Positions 44,156 through 52,515 are shown, counted from the first letter of the stretch. The stretch: 64,000 nucleotides of DNA from Photobacterium aquae (GCF_001029445.1 NZ_LDOT01000034.1:1-64000), one strand, 5' to 3'. Made by a program: numbers and translations. Notes: generated from the letters alone by a model not told the origin.

Positions 44156-44587
44156 TCATAACCTCGCCTTCAAATGACGCACTACATTACCAAGTAACGG
44201 AATACCCTCATAAATCATCTCACCCATATCAAAGTAATCGCGATGGCACTGCACTTTTCCTTCGGCAAACTCCAATCGCGAACACCCTTTTACCTGTCGT
44301 ATTTCCCCATTGCTGATTCGAGGATGGCTAAAATGCATCGTCCATTGAACATAGGCGACATTACCTTGCTCAACTGTTTCGTGAATATCAAATGCGCAGC
44401 TACTCACATTCTCAAAAAGACGGTCAAAGTAGCCTTCGAGATTTTGCCAACCTTCCATTCGATGTGCGGGATCTTCAAATACCACATCCTGGTGGTAAAC
44501 ATCCTCAAGCATGGCAACATTTTCCTTACTCAACGAACGGTACGCCTGAACAAATTTTTCCGTTAGCTCCTTGGGTTGATACGACAT
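44156..44587 (-). CDS. NTF2-like (SnoaL-type) protein, 143 aa
   Basis: A single NTF2-like alpha+beta cone is visible: LTEKFVQAYRSLSKENVAML, EDVYHQDVVFEDPAHRMEGW, NLEGYFDRLFENVSS, AYVQWTMHFSHPR and LEFAEGKVQCHRDYFDMGEM. The VFEDPxHxxxG segment matches the subgroup encoded beside photolyase and Cfa-like genes. Such proteins either bind or isomerise small hydrophobic ligands. It lies 47 bp after phrB and runs into the SDR gene, so it is part of the same transcript. Confidence 0.85.
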   Translation of the reverse strand: MSYQPKELTEKFVQAYRSLSKENVAMLEDVYHQDVVFEDPAHRMEGWQNLEGYFDRLFENVSSCAFDIHETVEQGNVAYVQWTMHFSHPRISNGEIRQVKGCSRLEFAEGKVQCHRDYFDMGEMIYEGIPLLGNVVRHLKARL

Positions 44588-44634
44588 TCTTTGCTCCTTG
44601 CTATTGCATTTGTGCTATCACAAGCCAAAGTCTT

Positions 44635-46107
44635 CTAAATCCGATCAGCCATCTCTTTCGCTATCCTAAACACTTCGATAGTGCATACTCTCGCAGCCTT
44701 GTGATCAACAATTGGCAACGGATAGTCCAAACAAACCGGCGAGTCGAACAACACTGGGTCATTGTTACGGGCAGCCTCCGGCCATAAATGCGGAGTATGG
44801 ATATATTTATCCGGTACGTCTTTTAACTCATGCACCCATGTACGGATAAATTCCCCTTTAGGATCAAACCGTTCTCCCTGAGTCGTCGGATTGAATACCC
44901 GAAAATACGGCTGTGCATCGGTCCCTGTCGATGCCGCCCACTGCCAACCACCATTATTAGATGCAAAGTCCCCGTCAATAAGATGAGACATGAACCACCG
45001 CTCTCCAGCCCGCCAGTCGATCAACAAATCCTTAGTCAAAAAACTAGCCGTTATCATTCTAAGTCGATTGTGCATCCATCCTGTTGCTTTCAACTGACGC
45101 ATCGCCGCATCGACAATTGGGTATCCCGTACGTCCCTGCTGCCACGCCTGCAAATACTCATCGGATTCACGCCACAGCACATTGTTAGTCCAAGAGACAA
45201 AAGGCTGATTTCTACCCAGCTTCGGATAAGCCACCAGCAAATGACGGTAAAACTCACGCCATACCAACTCATTAAGCCAAGCAAAACCACCGCTATCAGG
45301 AGATATCAAACAATTTGGCGCATAGTTCAACAGCACCGATAGACACTGCCGCGCTGACAAGCACCCCGTGGCCAAGTAAGGGGAAAGACAACTTGTCCCA
45401 TCGATAGACGGAATATCCCTTTGTTGGTGGTATAGTGCCACTTTAGTTTCACAGAATGTCAGCAGACGCTGGCGGATCGCCTCTTCGTCGACGGGCCAAT
45501 CAATACTGTTCACCTTTGGATAGGTAAAGGTTGGAATATCACCATCAGACAGCGTCATCAACGCATTGCTATCGACTTTCGCTGGTGGCGGCTGCACCTG
45601 AAGACCCGCACGGTACAAATAACTCAACCATGCTTTGCGAAATGGCGTGAAGACCTTAAAAGCCTCACCAGCCTGAGTGACAACGTCACCAGGATTAACG
45701 ATGCAACTATCATCGAAACAATGAAATTGAATATTCAAGGGTGAAAGTGCATTTTTGACGTTTTTATCCCTTAGCTGCTCATCATTCTCATACTGCTTGT
45801 TGCAAAAAACGCTATGGGCACCAGATTCACCTGCTAACTGTGTAATCGCCAACGGTACATCTGAAAAATCAGCGACTTCACGTACCACTAATGGAATATT
45901 TAAATCTGCCAATAAATCTTTCAATACCGCTAAACGGCGATGAATAAGATCAACTTGAATTGGAGCTACATGGTGTTCATGCCATTGCATCGGTGTTGGT
46001 AAATATACAGCCACCAAATTCTCACATTGCTCACGAGCTGCGAGTAATGCCGTGTTGTCTACTAACCGCAAGTCAGCCCTGAACCAAATAATTCCGGTTC
46101 CACTCAT
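44635..46107 (-). CDS. phrB: Deoxyribodipyrimidine photolyase, class I, 490 aa
   Basis: The N-terminal antenna-binding domain starts GIIWFRADLRLVDNTALLAA. The FAD-binding helical domain contains GFAWLNELVWREFYRHLLVA, YPIVDAAMRQLKATGWMHNR, LRMITASFLTKDLLIDWRAG, ERWFMSHLIDGDFASNNGGW, QWAASTGTDAQPYFRVFNP and the terminal HKAARVCTIEVFRIAKEM. Length fits CPD photolyase (E. coli 472). It repairs cyclobutane pyrimidine dimers using blue light. Its ATG overlaps the stop of the MerR regulator gene by four bases. A matS site lies within it. Confidence 0.96.
   Translation of the reverse strand: MSGTGIIWFRADLRLVDNTALLAAREQCENLVAVYLPTPMQWHEHHVAPIQVDLIHRRLAVLKDLLADLNIPLVVREVADFSDVPLAITQLAGESGAHSVFCNKQYENDEQLRDKNVKNALSPLNIQFHCFDDSCIVNPGDVVTQAGEAFKVFTPFRKAWLSYLYRAGLQVQPPPAKVDSNALMTLSDGDIPTFTYPKVNSIDWPVDEEAIRQRLLTFCETKVALYHQQRDIPSIDGTSCLSPYLATGCLSARQCLSVLLNYAPNCLISPDSGGFAWLNELVWREFYRHLLVAYPKLGRNQPFVSWTNNVLWRESDEYLQAWQQGRTGYPIVDAAMRQLKATGWMHNRLRMITASFLTKDLLIDWRAGERWFMSHLIDGDFASNNGGWQWAASTGTDAQPYFRVFNPTTQGERFDPKGEFIRTWVHELKDVPDKYIHTPHLWPEAARNNDPVLFDSPVCLDYPLPIVDHKAARVCTIEVFRIAKEMADRI
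45677..45689. other. matS site
   Basis: GTGACAACGTCAC, an exact consensus match inside phrB and the closest of the set to another site (2.1 kb from 43614). Confidence 0.85.
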
Positions 46108-46934
46108 TGTTCAACCTCCAAGCTAGGATCATTCATTAATTCAGGGTGAATAGAGCAAATACTTCCGCTCAGTGACAATTCCGTTTGACCAGACTCCGTC
46201 CATTGCACCAATTGCTGTAATGTTTCTCGGGTTAACTTGTTGTCACCATCAACAACCAGCAAGGGCGTTTTCCATTGATTAAGCAAACTCTGCAAAGCCA
46301 ATATTTTTCCTGATAATGACGTTAGTATTGTGACGTTGTAACCAGACTCAACCAACTTAAGCAGACGGATCCATAATCTGTAACTAGGCACAGGATCAAA
46401 ACTCACCAGCAAACAAGGTCGCTTATTTCGCCGACGGGCCCCCGATGACACCGCCATACACCGTTCACTCAAAATACCTCGCCATAGCGAAAGCTGAATG
46501 TTAGCGAGAGGATTTTCTTCCTGCGCAATAACAGCTTCAATCTTCGCAGCAATACGCTGCTCAAAAACATCCAGCGGGTATTCTTTCATCTGCTGGGCAA
46601 GCAGCCGATCCAAGGCCTGAGCATCGAGATTAGCCAGCAACTGCAGTGCCTGTTCAACATCATTATCACTATCATGGTCGCCCCCATCGAAATCACTACT
46701 AAGCGACTGTTCCAAGAGCGGCCTTACCTTGCTTATTGCTACACCTTTATCAAGCCAACTAAGGATATGTCTTATCTGGGCAATATCTTGCTCTGAATAC
46801 AAACGATGCCCTTTTTCGGTACGCTTGGGATTTAGCAAGCCATACCGCCTCTGCCAGGCTCGTAATGTGACAGAATTTACGCCTGTAATTTCAGACACAT
46901 CTTTAATCGCATAAAAGGCTTTTTCAGAGTCCAT
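46104..46934 (-). CDS. MerR-family regulator, LitR/CarH-like without B12 motif, 276 aa
   Basis: The N-terminal winged helix reads YAIKDVSEITGVNSVTLRAW, QRRYGLLNPKRTEKGHRLYS and EQDIAQIRHILSWLDKG, the layout of CarA/CarH/LitR photoregulators. The C-terminal half resembles a helical cap plus a Rossmann-like domain (CLLVSFDPVPSYRLWIRLLK, LVESGYNVTILTSLSG). It lacks the DxHxxG cobalamin-binding motif; the equivalent turn reads FDPVPSY. That resembles the B12-independent LitR class of Pseudomonas, which needs a separate light sensor. It overlaps DUF523/DUF1722 by 11 bases and phrB by four, and very likely controls the operon. Confidence 0.87.
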   Translation of the reverse strand: MDSEKAFYAIKDVSEITGVNSVTLRAWQRRYGLLNPKRTEKGHRLYSEQDIAQIRHILSWLDKGVAISKVRPLLEQSLSSDFDGGDHDSDNDVEQALQLLANLDAQALDRLLAQQMKEYPLDVFEQRIAAKIEAVIAQEENPLANIQLSLWRGILSERCMAVSSGARRRNKRPCLLVSFDPVPSYRLWIRLLKLVESGYNVTILTSLSGKILALQSLLNQWKTPLLVVDGDNKLTRETLQQLVQWTESGQTELSLSGSICSIHPELMNDPSLEVEQ

Positions 46935-47871
46935 AACGCAGTTTTAACTCCTCTGGATATGGGTCAATAAATGTTTGGATTTGTAGATAGGGATCTGGGT
47001 ATTCGCGCAAGTAGTGTTTAATCAGTGCCATTGGCGCCAAAATAGGCTGATTACCAGAACGGTAACTGTCGATAAGCTCGGCCAGTTCGGCTTTTTGCTC
47101 TTTGGTCAGCGAACGTTTGAAATAACCTTGTAAATGCATCAAGACATTGGTCTTGTTCTTTCTGCTAGCCCGCTCTTTAACCGCATCCATGAACAACTGA
47201 CGGTATTCGTAATAAAAGTCATCAAGATCCCAATCTTTAATATTGGCGACCATCTGTCCTAATGACTTATAAGCAGATGGGCTATGCGCCATCAAAACTA
47301 GCTTATAGCGAGAATGAAACTCGACGAACGCTTTGGCAGAAAGGTTGTCACGCACACTTTTATAGAAATCATTCAGTGTGAAAATGCGAAAAACAAAATT
47401 CTCACGAAGCACAGGATCATTCAGCCGACCGTCTTCTTCAACAGGTAACCAAGGCATTTTGGCCATTAGGCGTTTGGTATAAACCCCAACAGTTCCCCCA
47501 GGGACCGTATTGTTGTTTGCAATATGGAGTTTGACCCGCTCCATACCACATGTTGGCGATTTCGCACAGACGACATAACCACACAGTTCATCAAACTGCC
47601 CGACTATTTTATCGGTGAATGCATTCATTTTATCGGTGTGATCAATATCTTGCCGCTTAGTTTCCACCAAGCGTTCTTCACCGGAAGGCAGTTGTAAAAG
47701 GCGAATAACAGGTCGTGGCACTGTCATCCCAATACCAACTTCAGGACATACGGGCTTAAACGTCACATAATTAGACAACTCATCGACCACAAACCGATTC
47801 TGCTTGTGGCCGCCGTCAAAACGTACTCGCTCACCAAGTACACATGCACTGATCCCTACTTGAATTGCCAT
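46924..47871 (-). CDS. DUF523/DUF1722 (YbgA-like) protein, 315 aa
   Basis: The N-terminal DUF523 domain has three conserved Cys: VGISACVLGERVRFDGGHKQ, FKPVCPEVGIGM and CAKSPTCGMERV. In the related TudS thiouracil desulfidase these hold a 4Fe-4S cluster. The C-terminal DUF1722 (YbgA) part reads LVLMAHSPSAYKSLGQMVAN and ends PYPEELKLRYGL. In E. coli ybgA also precedes phr. I start at MAIQVGISAC with AGGTGGAGC just upstream; a longer frame reads back through an operator box. First gene of the large cluster. Confidence 0.9.
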   Translation of the reverse strand: MAIQVGISACVLGERVRFDGGHKQNRFVVDELSNYVTFKPVCPEVGIGMTVPRPVIRLLQLPSGEERLVETKRQDIDHTDKMNAFTDKIVGQFDELCGYVVCAKSPTCGMERVKLHIANNNTVPGGTVGVYTKRLMAKMPWLPVEEDGRLNDPVLRENFVFRIFTLNDFYKSVRDNLSAKAFVEFHSRYKLVLMAHSPSAYKSLGQMVANIKDWDLDDFYYEYRQLFMDAVKERASRKNKTNVLMHLQGYFKRSLTKEQKAELAELIDSYRSGNQPILAPMALIKHYLREYPDPYLQIQTFIDPYPEELKLRYGL

Positions 47872-47884
47872 GCTCCACCTCACC

Positions 47885-47964
47885 TTGTACAAAATACATC
47901 TCTTGTACAATTAGGTTAGGCATAAAGATCACTTTGTACAAAAATTTTTTTTGTACAAAGTGAT
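47885..47964 (-). promoter_or_regulatory. Operator region: four TTGTACAA boxes, two in a 37-bp palindrome
   Basis: TTGTACAA occurs at 47885, 47903, 47934 and 47951 (starts), spaced 18, 31 and 17 bp. The outer pair lies within a perfect inverted repeat: ATCACTTTGTACAAAAA (47928-47944) and TTTTTGTACAAAGTGAT (47948-47964) around a three-base centre. On the minus strand one box gives TTGTAC followed after 17 bases by TAACCT, a possible -35/-10 pair overlapping the operator. TGTACA half-sites are characteristic of LitR/CarA-type MerR regulators, so this is the probable target of the MerR protein. Confidence 0.78.
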
Positions 47965-48074
47965 ATGGCGCACAAATGTACTTATTTTCTAACTAGTAAG
48001 TAGACATAAACAGCCATTTGCACATGCGATAAAATGAGTCAAATACGATAAGAACGATTAAAACAGAAGAGAAA

Positions 48075-48242
48075 TCATATAACTATTGGTAGAAGCACCA
48101 ATGACAAAAAATAAAAAGCAATACCATAGCCGACAATCACCACGATGCTTGGCGTAAATTTTGAAAAACCCTCCGATAATTTCAGTGACCCCGTCGCGAT
48201 AACCTCCGGTATGATAGCTATTGCCAAATAGATGTATCCCAT
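48075..48242 (-). pseudogene. Truncated SMR/EmrE-family multidrug transporter
   Basis: The frame reads [40 protein letters not shown] and [15 protein letters not shown] before a stop. This aligns with the first half of EmrE (helices 1 and 2) including the membrane Glu at position 13 and the LKxSEGF motif, but helices 3 and 4 and the IAYAxWSG segment are missing. With only 55 of about 110 residues it cannot form a normal SMR subunit. It lies between the operator region and the acetyltransferase gene, same strand. Confidence 0.75.
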
Positions 48243-48265
48243 GGTTTTCCCTCACCAAATACTAT

Positions 48266-48739
48266 TCACAGTTCCTTTAACATCCAAACATCACATCCAT
48301 TATGCTCCGTACCTAACAATGGCCCATCAAGATGAACAAAGCCCAATGCGTCATACAGCGCAATTGCTGATGTCATACTTTTCAAGGTATCGAGGTAACA
48401 CCGTTCAAAGCCCTCTGCCTTAGCAAACTCAAGGCATTGCGTGGCAAGTCTACGGCCCAACCCGAGCCCCCGACCTTCTGGCAAAATAAACAACTTCTTC
48501 AGCTCACAAGTACTTTGACTACCACTGAATGACGCAATACCACAGCCGCCCACAACCTTGCCTTCAACAAGTGCAACTAAATACTGACTTCTGGAAAAAT
48601 TGCCATAATGTTGGCTCATGCACAGTACTTCGGGATCAGAAGGGCCAAAACCTTCACCAATCGCACCATACTCCGCCCCGACTTGTTTGATGATATCGCA
48701 CACAATGGCATCATCTTCTTTCTTTATGGGCCTAATCAC
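48266..48739 (-). CDS. GNAT family N-acetyltransferase, 157 aa
   Basis: The acetyl-CoA-binding motif is visible as LFILPEGRGLGLGRRLATQC (R/QxxGxG/A), preceded by LVALVEGKVVGGCGIASFSG and followed by CYLDTLKSMTSAIALYDALG with FVHLDGPLLGTEHNGCDVWM. The enzyme transfers acetyl from acetyl-CoA to an amine; the target is unknown. It ends about 24 bp before the truncated SMR gene, so the two were once probably an operon. Confidence 0.85.
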   Translation of the reverse strand: MIRPIKKEDDAIVCDIIKQVGAEYGAIGEGFGPSDPEVLCMSQHYGNFSRSQYLVALVEGKVVGGCGIASFSGSQSTCELKKLFILPEGRGLGLGRRLATQCLEFAKAEGFERCYLDTLKSMTSAIALYDALGFVHLDGPLLGTEHNGCDVWMLKEL

Positions 48740-49143
48740 TACTCTTATCCCTCTCGCTCAATCACGCTTGACACCCAGATAGGCGCAATCCTAAAAATAA
48801 TTTAATATCAATAAGTTATATAAAAGATATCAATACAATAATATCTTTTATTCACTATTACTCGCTGACCGACTACAAGTCTAATCACTTGATTCTAAAT
48901 ATTCATGCATAAAATCAAGGAGAATAAACCAACAATTTAAACTCTGCTTTACTAACGTACCATCAACAGACTGAAATCATTCATTCTATCTTGCCAGCAA
49001 CCAACTCTCAGTCATTTCAACCTTTAGTTTTTACCTTTCCATATAACCCATTCCCCACTCTTCAACTAGGCTAAATCAGTATTCAGAGTGACAACGCTAT
49101 GCGCGTCGCACGTCTGCAAAACAGCCAACTAGAGGATGGAAAA
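48740..49143. other. AT-rich divergent promoter region
   Basis: No gene seen between the acetyltransferase (minus) and the crotonase gene (plus). The 45 bases before 49144 form an in-frame extension of the crotonase without family similarity. Confidence 0.4.
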
Positions 49144-49992
49144 ATGGCGTACAAGAACTTTACAACCTTCAACGTAGATATACTTGATGGTGTAGCCTGG
49201 GTGACCATCGACTTTCCACCAGTCAATGTGCAAGGCCAAGAGATGCTGGCTGACCTAAACAGTCTGGCATTACGTCTAGAACGCGACCGTAATGTCAAAG
49301 TCGTGGTTTTCCAATCTGCCCATCCTGATATATGGGTCTGCCATTACGACACCGATTTATTAAAAGACATGTCGATGGATGCCGTCTCACGAGAAGAGGC
49401 CTGTTTGCTCGATTTACAAGCGGTACTGGAACGCATAAGCCGCCTACCACAAGCAACCATTGCAAAAATCGAAGGTTACGCACGCGGCGGGGGCCACGAA
49501 TTTGCCCTAGCCTGCGACATGCGCTTCGCAGTCAAAGGCAAATACAAATTCATGCAAATGGAAGTGGGTATGGGCATCCTTCCTTGTGGCGGAGGTGCAT
49601 CAAGAATGGCAAGACAAGTAGGGTTAGGACGCGCCCTTGAAATTATTCTCAGCGCGCGGGATTTTACCGCAGAAGAAGCCGAGGCCTACGGTACTATCAA
49701 TAAAGCCCTAGAGGCTGACGAAATCGGCCCTTATGTGGAAAATCTTGCTAAGCGTATTGCCCAATTTCCCGCAGAATCCATTAATGCCTGTAAGCAAACG
49801 GTTTATGAGTCCATCGATAAACCGATTGATGAAGCCTTAAAGGCAGAGGCATACTGGCTCTATCAGGCCACTAGCAAAACTCCTGCAATAAAGCGCTTTG
49901 CATACGCAGATGCCCAAGGTGCCCAATTTGATATGGACAATCAGCACAACTGGGAAAAACTGGTTATCGATATTCAGAATGTCAAAGACTAA
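49144..49992 (+). CDS. Enoyl-CoA hydratase/isomerase family protein, 282 aa
   Basis: Crotonase-fold signatures are present: VAWVTIDFPPVNVQGQEML, IAKIEGYARGGGHEFALACD (oxyanion-hole loop), GMGILPCGGGASRMARQVGL and LSARDFTAEEAEAYGTINKA. The usual catalytic Glu pair is only partly conserved (the second region reads GMGILPCGGG where hydratases often have a Glu), so it may be an isomerase, hydrolase or a different reaction of the family. ATG at 49144 is preceded by GAGGATGG; an upstream frame adds 15 unlikely residues. It stands alone. Confidence 0.82.
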   Translation: MAYKNFTTFNVDILDGVAWVTIDFPPVNVQGQEMLADLNSLALRLERDRNVKVVVFQSAHPDIWVCHYDTDLLKDMSMDAVSREEACLLDLQAVLERISRLPQATIAKIEGYARGGGHEFALACDMRFAVKGKYKFMQMEVGMGILPCGGGASRMARQVGLGRALEIILSARDFTAEEAEAYGTINKALEADEIGPYVENLAKRIAQFPAESINACKQTVYESIDKPIDEALKAEAYWLYQATSKTPAIKRFAYADAQGAQFDMDNQHNWEKLVIDIQNVKD

Positions 49993-50048
49993 CCTTATCT
50001 CCCTCTTAGCCATAGACGAAGGCAACCCTTACGTTGCCTTCCTTGAGG

Positions 50049-50384
50049 TTATGATATTTTCCCAGCACACTCGGTGCCAATCCACGTCAAATAATCCTGA
50101 TAGCCCGCCGTAATAGGCAACTGAACAATTTGTGGGGTGTCATAATTGTGGTTGGCGAGAATATCCGCTTCAACGGCCTGATAGGCATCACAGGTTGTTT
50201 TGATGATGACCAATTTTTCCTGATCACAGGCAACCTCACCTTGCCAGTGGTAATAGCTGTCGATTGACTGCACCTGAATACAAGCAGCGAGTCTTTTCTC
50301 CAATAATGATGTAATCATTGCCTTGCCAACATTCTCATCAGCATACGTGGTCAACACCACGCAGTATGGCGACACATTTTCCAT
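50049..50384 (-). CDS. cutA: Divalent-cation tolerance protein CutA, 111 aa
   Basis: CutA1 signatures: VVLTTYADENVGKAMITSLL, EKRLAACIQVQSIDSYYHWQ, GEVACDQEKLVIIKT and PQIVQLPITAGYQDYLTWI. Length and motif order are those of the trimeric CutA1 family, which binds copper and has been linked to metal tolerance and signalling. I start at MENVSPYCVV; an 11-residue extension lacks similarity. It is followed by the amylase gene on the same strand (upstream in transcription), about 100 bp apart. Confidence 0.93.
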   Translation of the reverse strand: MENVSPYCVVLTTYADENVGKAMITSLLEKRLAACIQVQSIDSYYHWQGEVACDQEKLVIIKTTCDAYQAVEADILANHNYDTPQIVQLPITAGYQDYLTWIGTECAGKIS

Positions 50385-50484
50385 AGACTTTTCCCTCGGC
50401 CAACAAAAAGGGAGCATTCGCTCCCTTGATTCTTATATTATTATCTCGCCATCTATTTCGAGATCAATAATTCATTACCGCTAT

Positions 50485-52515
50485 TTATTGGCACTTAGAA
50501 ACCATCACCTGCTGTGGTGCACCGCTATCACTAAATGTAAGACTCCATACATAGCGCCCCGCCTCCGGCAAAGTTACTGCGGTGTCTTTCCCATAACCGC
50601 CTTTCACTAGCTTACCAGCCTGACCCGGTGTTAATGCTAACCCTTCAGCGGTAAACTGTGGTGACCAACTTTTCGTCGCATATTGCATCCGGTATGCCCC
50701 GGCTTTCTCGTCGACAACAACCTGATAGGTATTGTTACCTTTATATTGGTAAGCCCGTTGAGATTTGTGTGACCATCCAGCATCGGCAAAATCACCCACC
50801 ACATACAATGTGTCGTCAACCGGTCCTGCTTCATCAACGGTCGGGTTATCACATTGAGCCAAGAAACCTTGGCCTGTTAGCGATACCACCGCAGCCTCAC
50901 GCGGTACCACGCCCTCAGCCGTCGGAGTAACAATATGCAAGAAACGTGCAGCATAGCCTGATAATGGAATTGAATATTGACCATTATCCGCCACAAATGC
51001 TTCGCCAGTTAACAAGTCAACCAATGTCCCCTTAGAGCCAATTTCGGCCTGCTGAAGAGCTATAGTCTCTGGTTGGTCAGTTGTGCTGACCATATAAATC
51101 AGCGCTTCATTCTCTGCCTGTTTGTGATCAACATAGACACTATCATTGGCAAGCACGTTGACACGCTCACCACTGTACAATGCCGGGTGCTTAGCTCGCA
51201 GCGACATAACAGCGGTGACATAACGCTTAAGATCCGCCTGCTCGGCACTAAGTGACGTTGTCACCCCATCGATATTGGCACTGGTTCTGGCAACGTGATC
51301 ATCGCAAAGTCCCCTTACCGCACAATCCTCCTTGACCTTGGCCGCATAGCCTTCAAGCTGATCACCAATCTCATCACCATAGTAGAGCGTTACAGGCCCG
51401 GTATAGGCCGCCAAGAAAGAAATCGCAGCCTTATGGCGCTGCCAATATTCTGGCTGTTCCGGTGATGCAATATTGCCGCGTTGCAGCAAATCGCCAAAAC
51501 GCACTAGATCATGATTACCCAGCATTAGATTCGGCTTGGCGTGAGACGGATACAGGCTATGCAGCCTCATCCCTTCGTCAAGCCACTGGCCGCCTTTACC
51601 ACCAATGGCGTTTTCATTGACCGCGAATGTCTCAACAACACGGTAACGGACAGGGAAATCAAATGCCGAACACAGCGCCGGACGCGAATCCGTCCCATAG
51701 CCTGTTTCGGTAATGGTATTTTCGTTATTCCAAATTTCGGCCACCATGTAGCCTAACGGATTGACCAACTCACCCTTGTTGTTGGTATAAGTCACCGCCT
51801 TGGATGCCTCATCGACTCTTTTACGAACCACTTCCCATGCATCAGTCGGTACTTGATAAGCCTGATCCAATCGCCAACCATCAATCTTCAGCTCGTTAAT
51901 CCAATAGGTTGCCACTTCTTGGTAAAACGGCAGGCTATCAGGATAGCTCACCGGGTTGCTCTTGCCGACAGGCAAGCGCCCCTGCGGCGACGGCATGACA
52001 TTTCCTTTATGGTGGCCAAACACACCGTCGAAAAACACATATAACCCACGAGCATGGGCTTCTTCCACCAACTGGCGAGCTTGCTCCATCGTGCCGAACC
52101 GAGGATCAATGGCAAAATAATTCGTGGCAAAATACCCAGTTGCGTCCAGACGATCTGCCCAATGATCCTGACCATCAACCGGTACAGAGTCAAAAATAGG
52201 GGTTAGCCAGATGGCATTCATCCCAAGCGATTCAATATAATCCAGCGAATCGATAATCCCCTGCAAATCACCATTGTGATGGCTGGTTCCATAACCCGTT
52301 CCATGACCTCTTGCCGGATCACCATCAACAAAACTCTCGACCATGACTTGATAAATACGAAGGTTATCTGATTTCTCTGCCACTACGGGATCACAGGCAT
52401 AGCTGCCAGCGGCTAACTGTCCTGTATTTTCTGACGGGTTCGGTTCGGTATGGCTACATGCAGATAAGGTGGTTGTAATAGCTAGGGCCAGTAGGCTGGG
52501 AAGCATCCGTTTCAC
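50485..52515 (-). CDS. Alpha-amylase family (GH13) lipoprotein, 676 aa
   Basis: GTG at 52515 with GAGGAG upstream gives a lipoprotein signal with lipobox LSAC. The GH13 barrel shows LRIYQVMVESFVDGD, LDYIESLGMNAIWLTPIFDS, ARGLYVFFDGVFGHHKG, the nucleophile in KIDGWRLDQAYQVP, the acid in YMVAEIWNNEN and the third carboxylate in LMLGNHDLVRFGD. The C-terminal 110 residues (DDTLYVVGDFADAGW to the end) form a beta-rich module resembling the starch-binding-like domains of Vibrio amylases. It would degrade or trim alpha-glucans at the outer membrane. A matS site lies within it. Confidence 0.9.
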   Translation of the reverse strand: MKRMLPSLLALAITTTLSACSHTEPNPSENTGQLAAGSYACDPVVAEKSDNLRIYQVMVESFVDGDPARGHGTGYGTSHHNGDLQGIIDSLDYIESLGMNAIWLTPIFDSVPVDGQDHWADRLDATGYFATNYFAIDPRFGTMEQARQLVEEAHARGLYVFFDGVFGHHKGNVMPSPQGRLPVGKSNPVSYPDSLPFYQEVATYWINELKIDGWRLDQAYQVPTDAWEVVRKRVDEASKAVTYTNNKGELVNPLGYMVAEIWNNENTITETGYGTDSRPALCSAFDFPVRYRVVETFAVNENAIGGKGGQWLDEGMRLHSLYPSHAKPNLMLGNHDLVRFGDLLQRGNIASPEQPEYWQRHKAAISFLAAYTGPVTLYYGDEIGDQLEGYAAKVKEDCAVRGLCDDHVARTSANIDGVTTSLSAEQADLKRYVTAVMSLRAKHPALYSGERVNVLANDSVYVDHKQAENEALIYMVSTTDQPETIALQQAEIGSKGTLVDLLTGEAFVADNGQYSIPLSGYAARFLHIVTPTAEGVVPREAAVVSLTGQGFLAQCDNPTVDEAGPVDDTLYVVGDFADAGWSHKSQRAYQYKGNNTYQVVVDEKAGAYRMQYATKSWSPQFTAEGLALTPGQAGKLVKGGYGKDTAVTLPEAGRYVWSLTFSDSGAPQQVMVSKCQ
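51252..51264. other. matS site
   Basis: GTGACGTTGTCAC, the same 13-mer as at 5150, exact consensus match inside the amylase gene. Confidence 0.85.
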
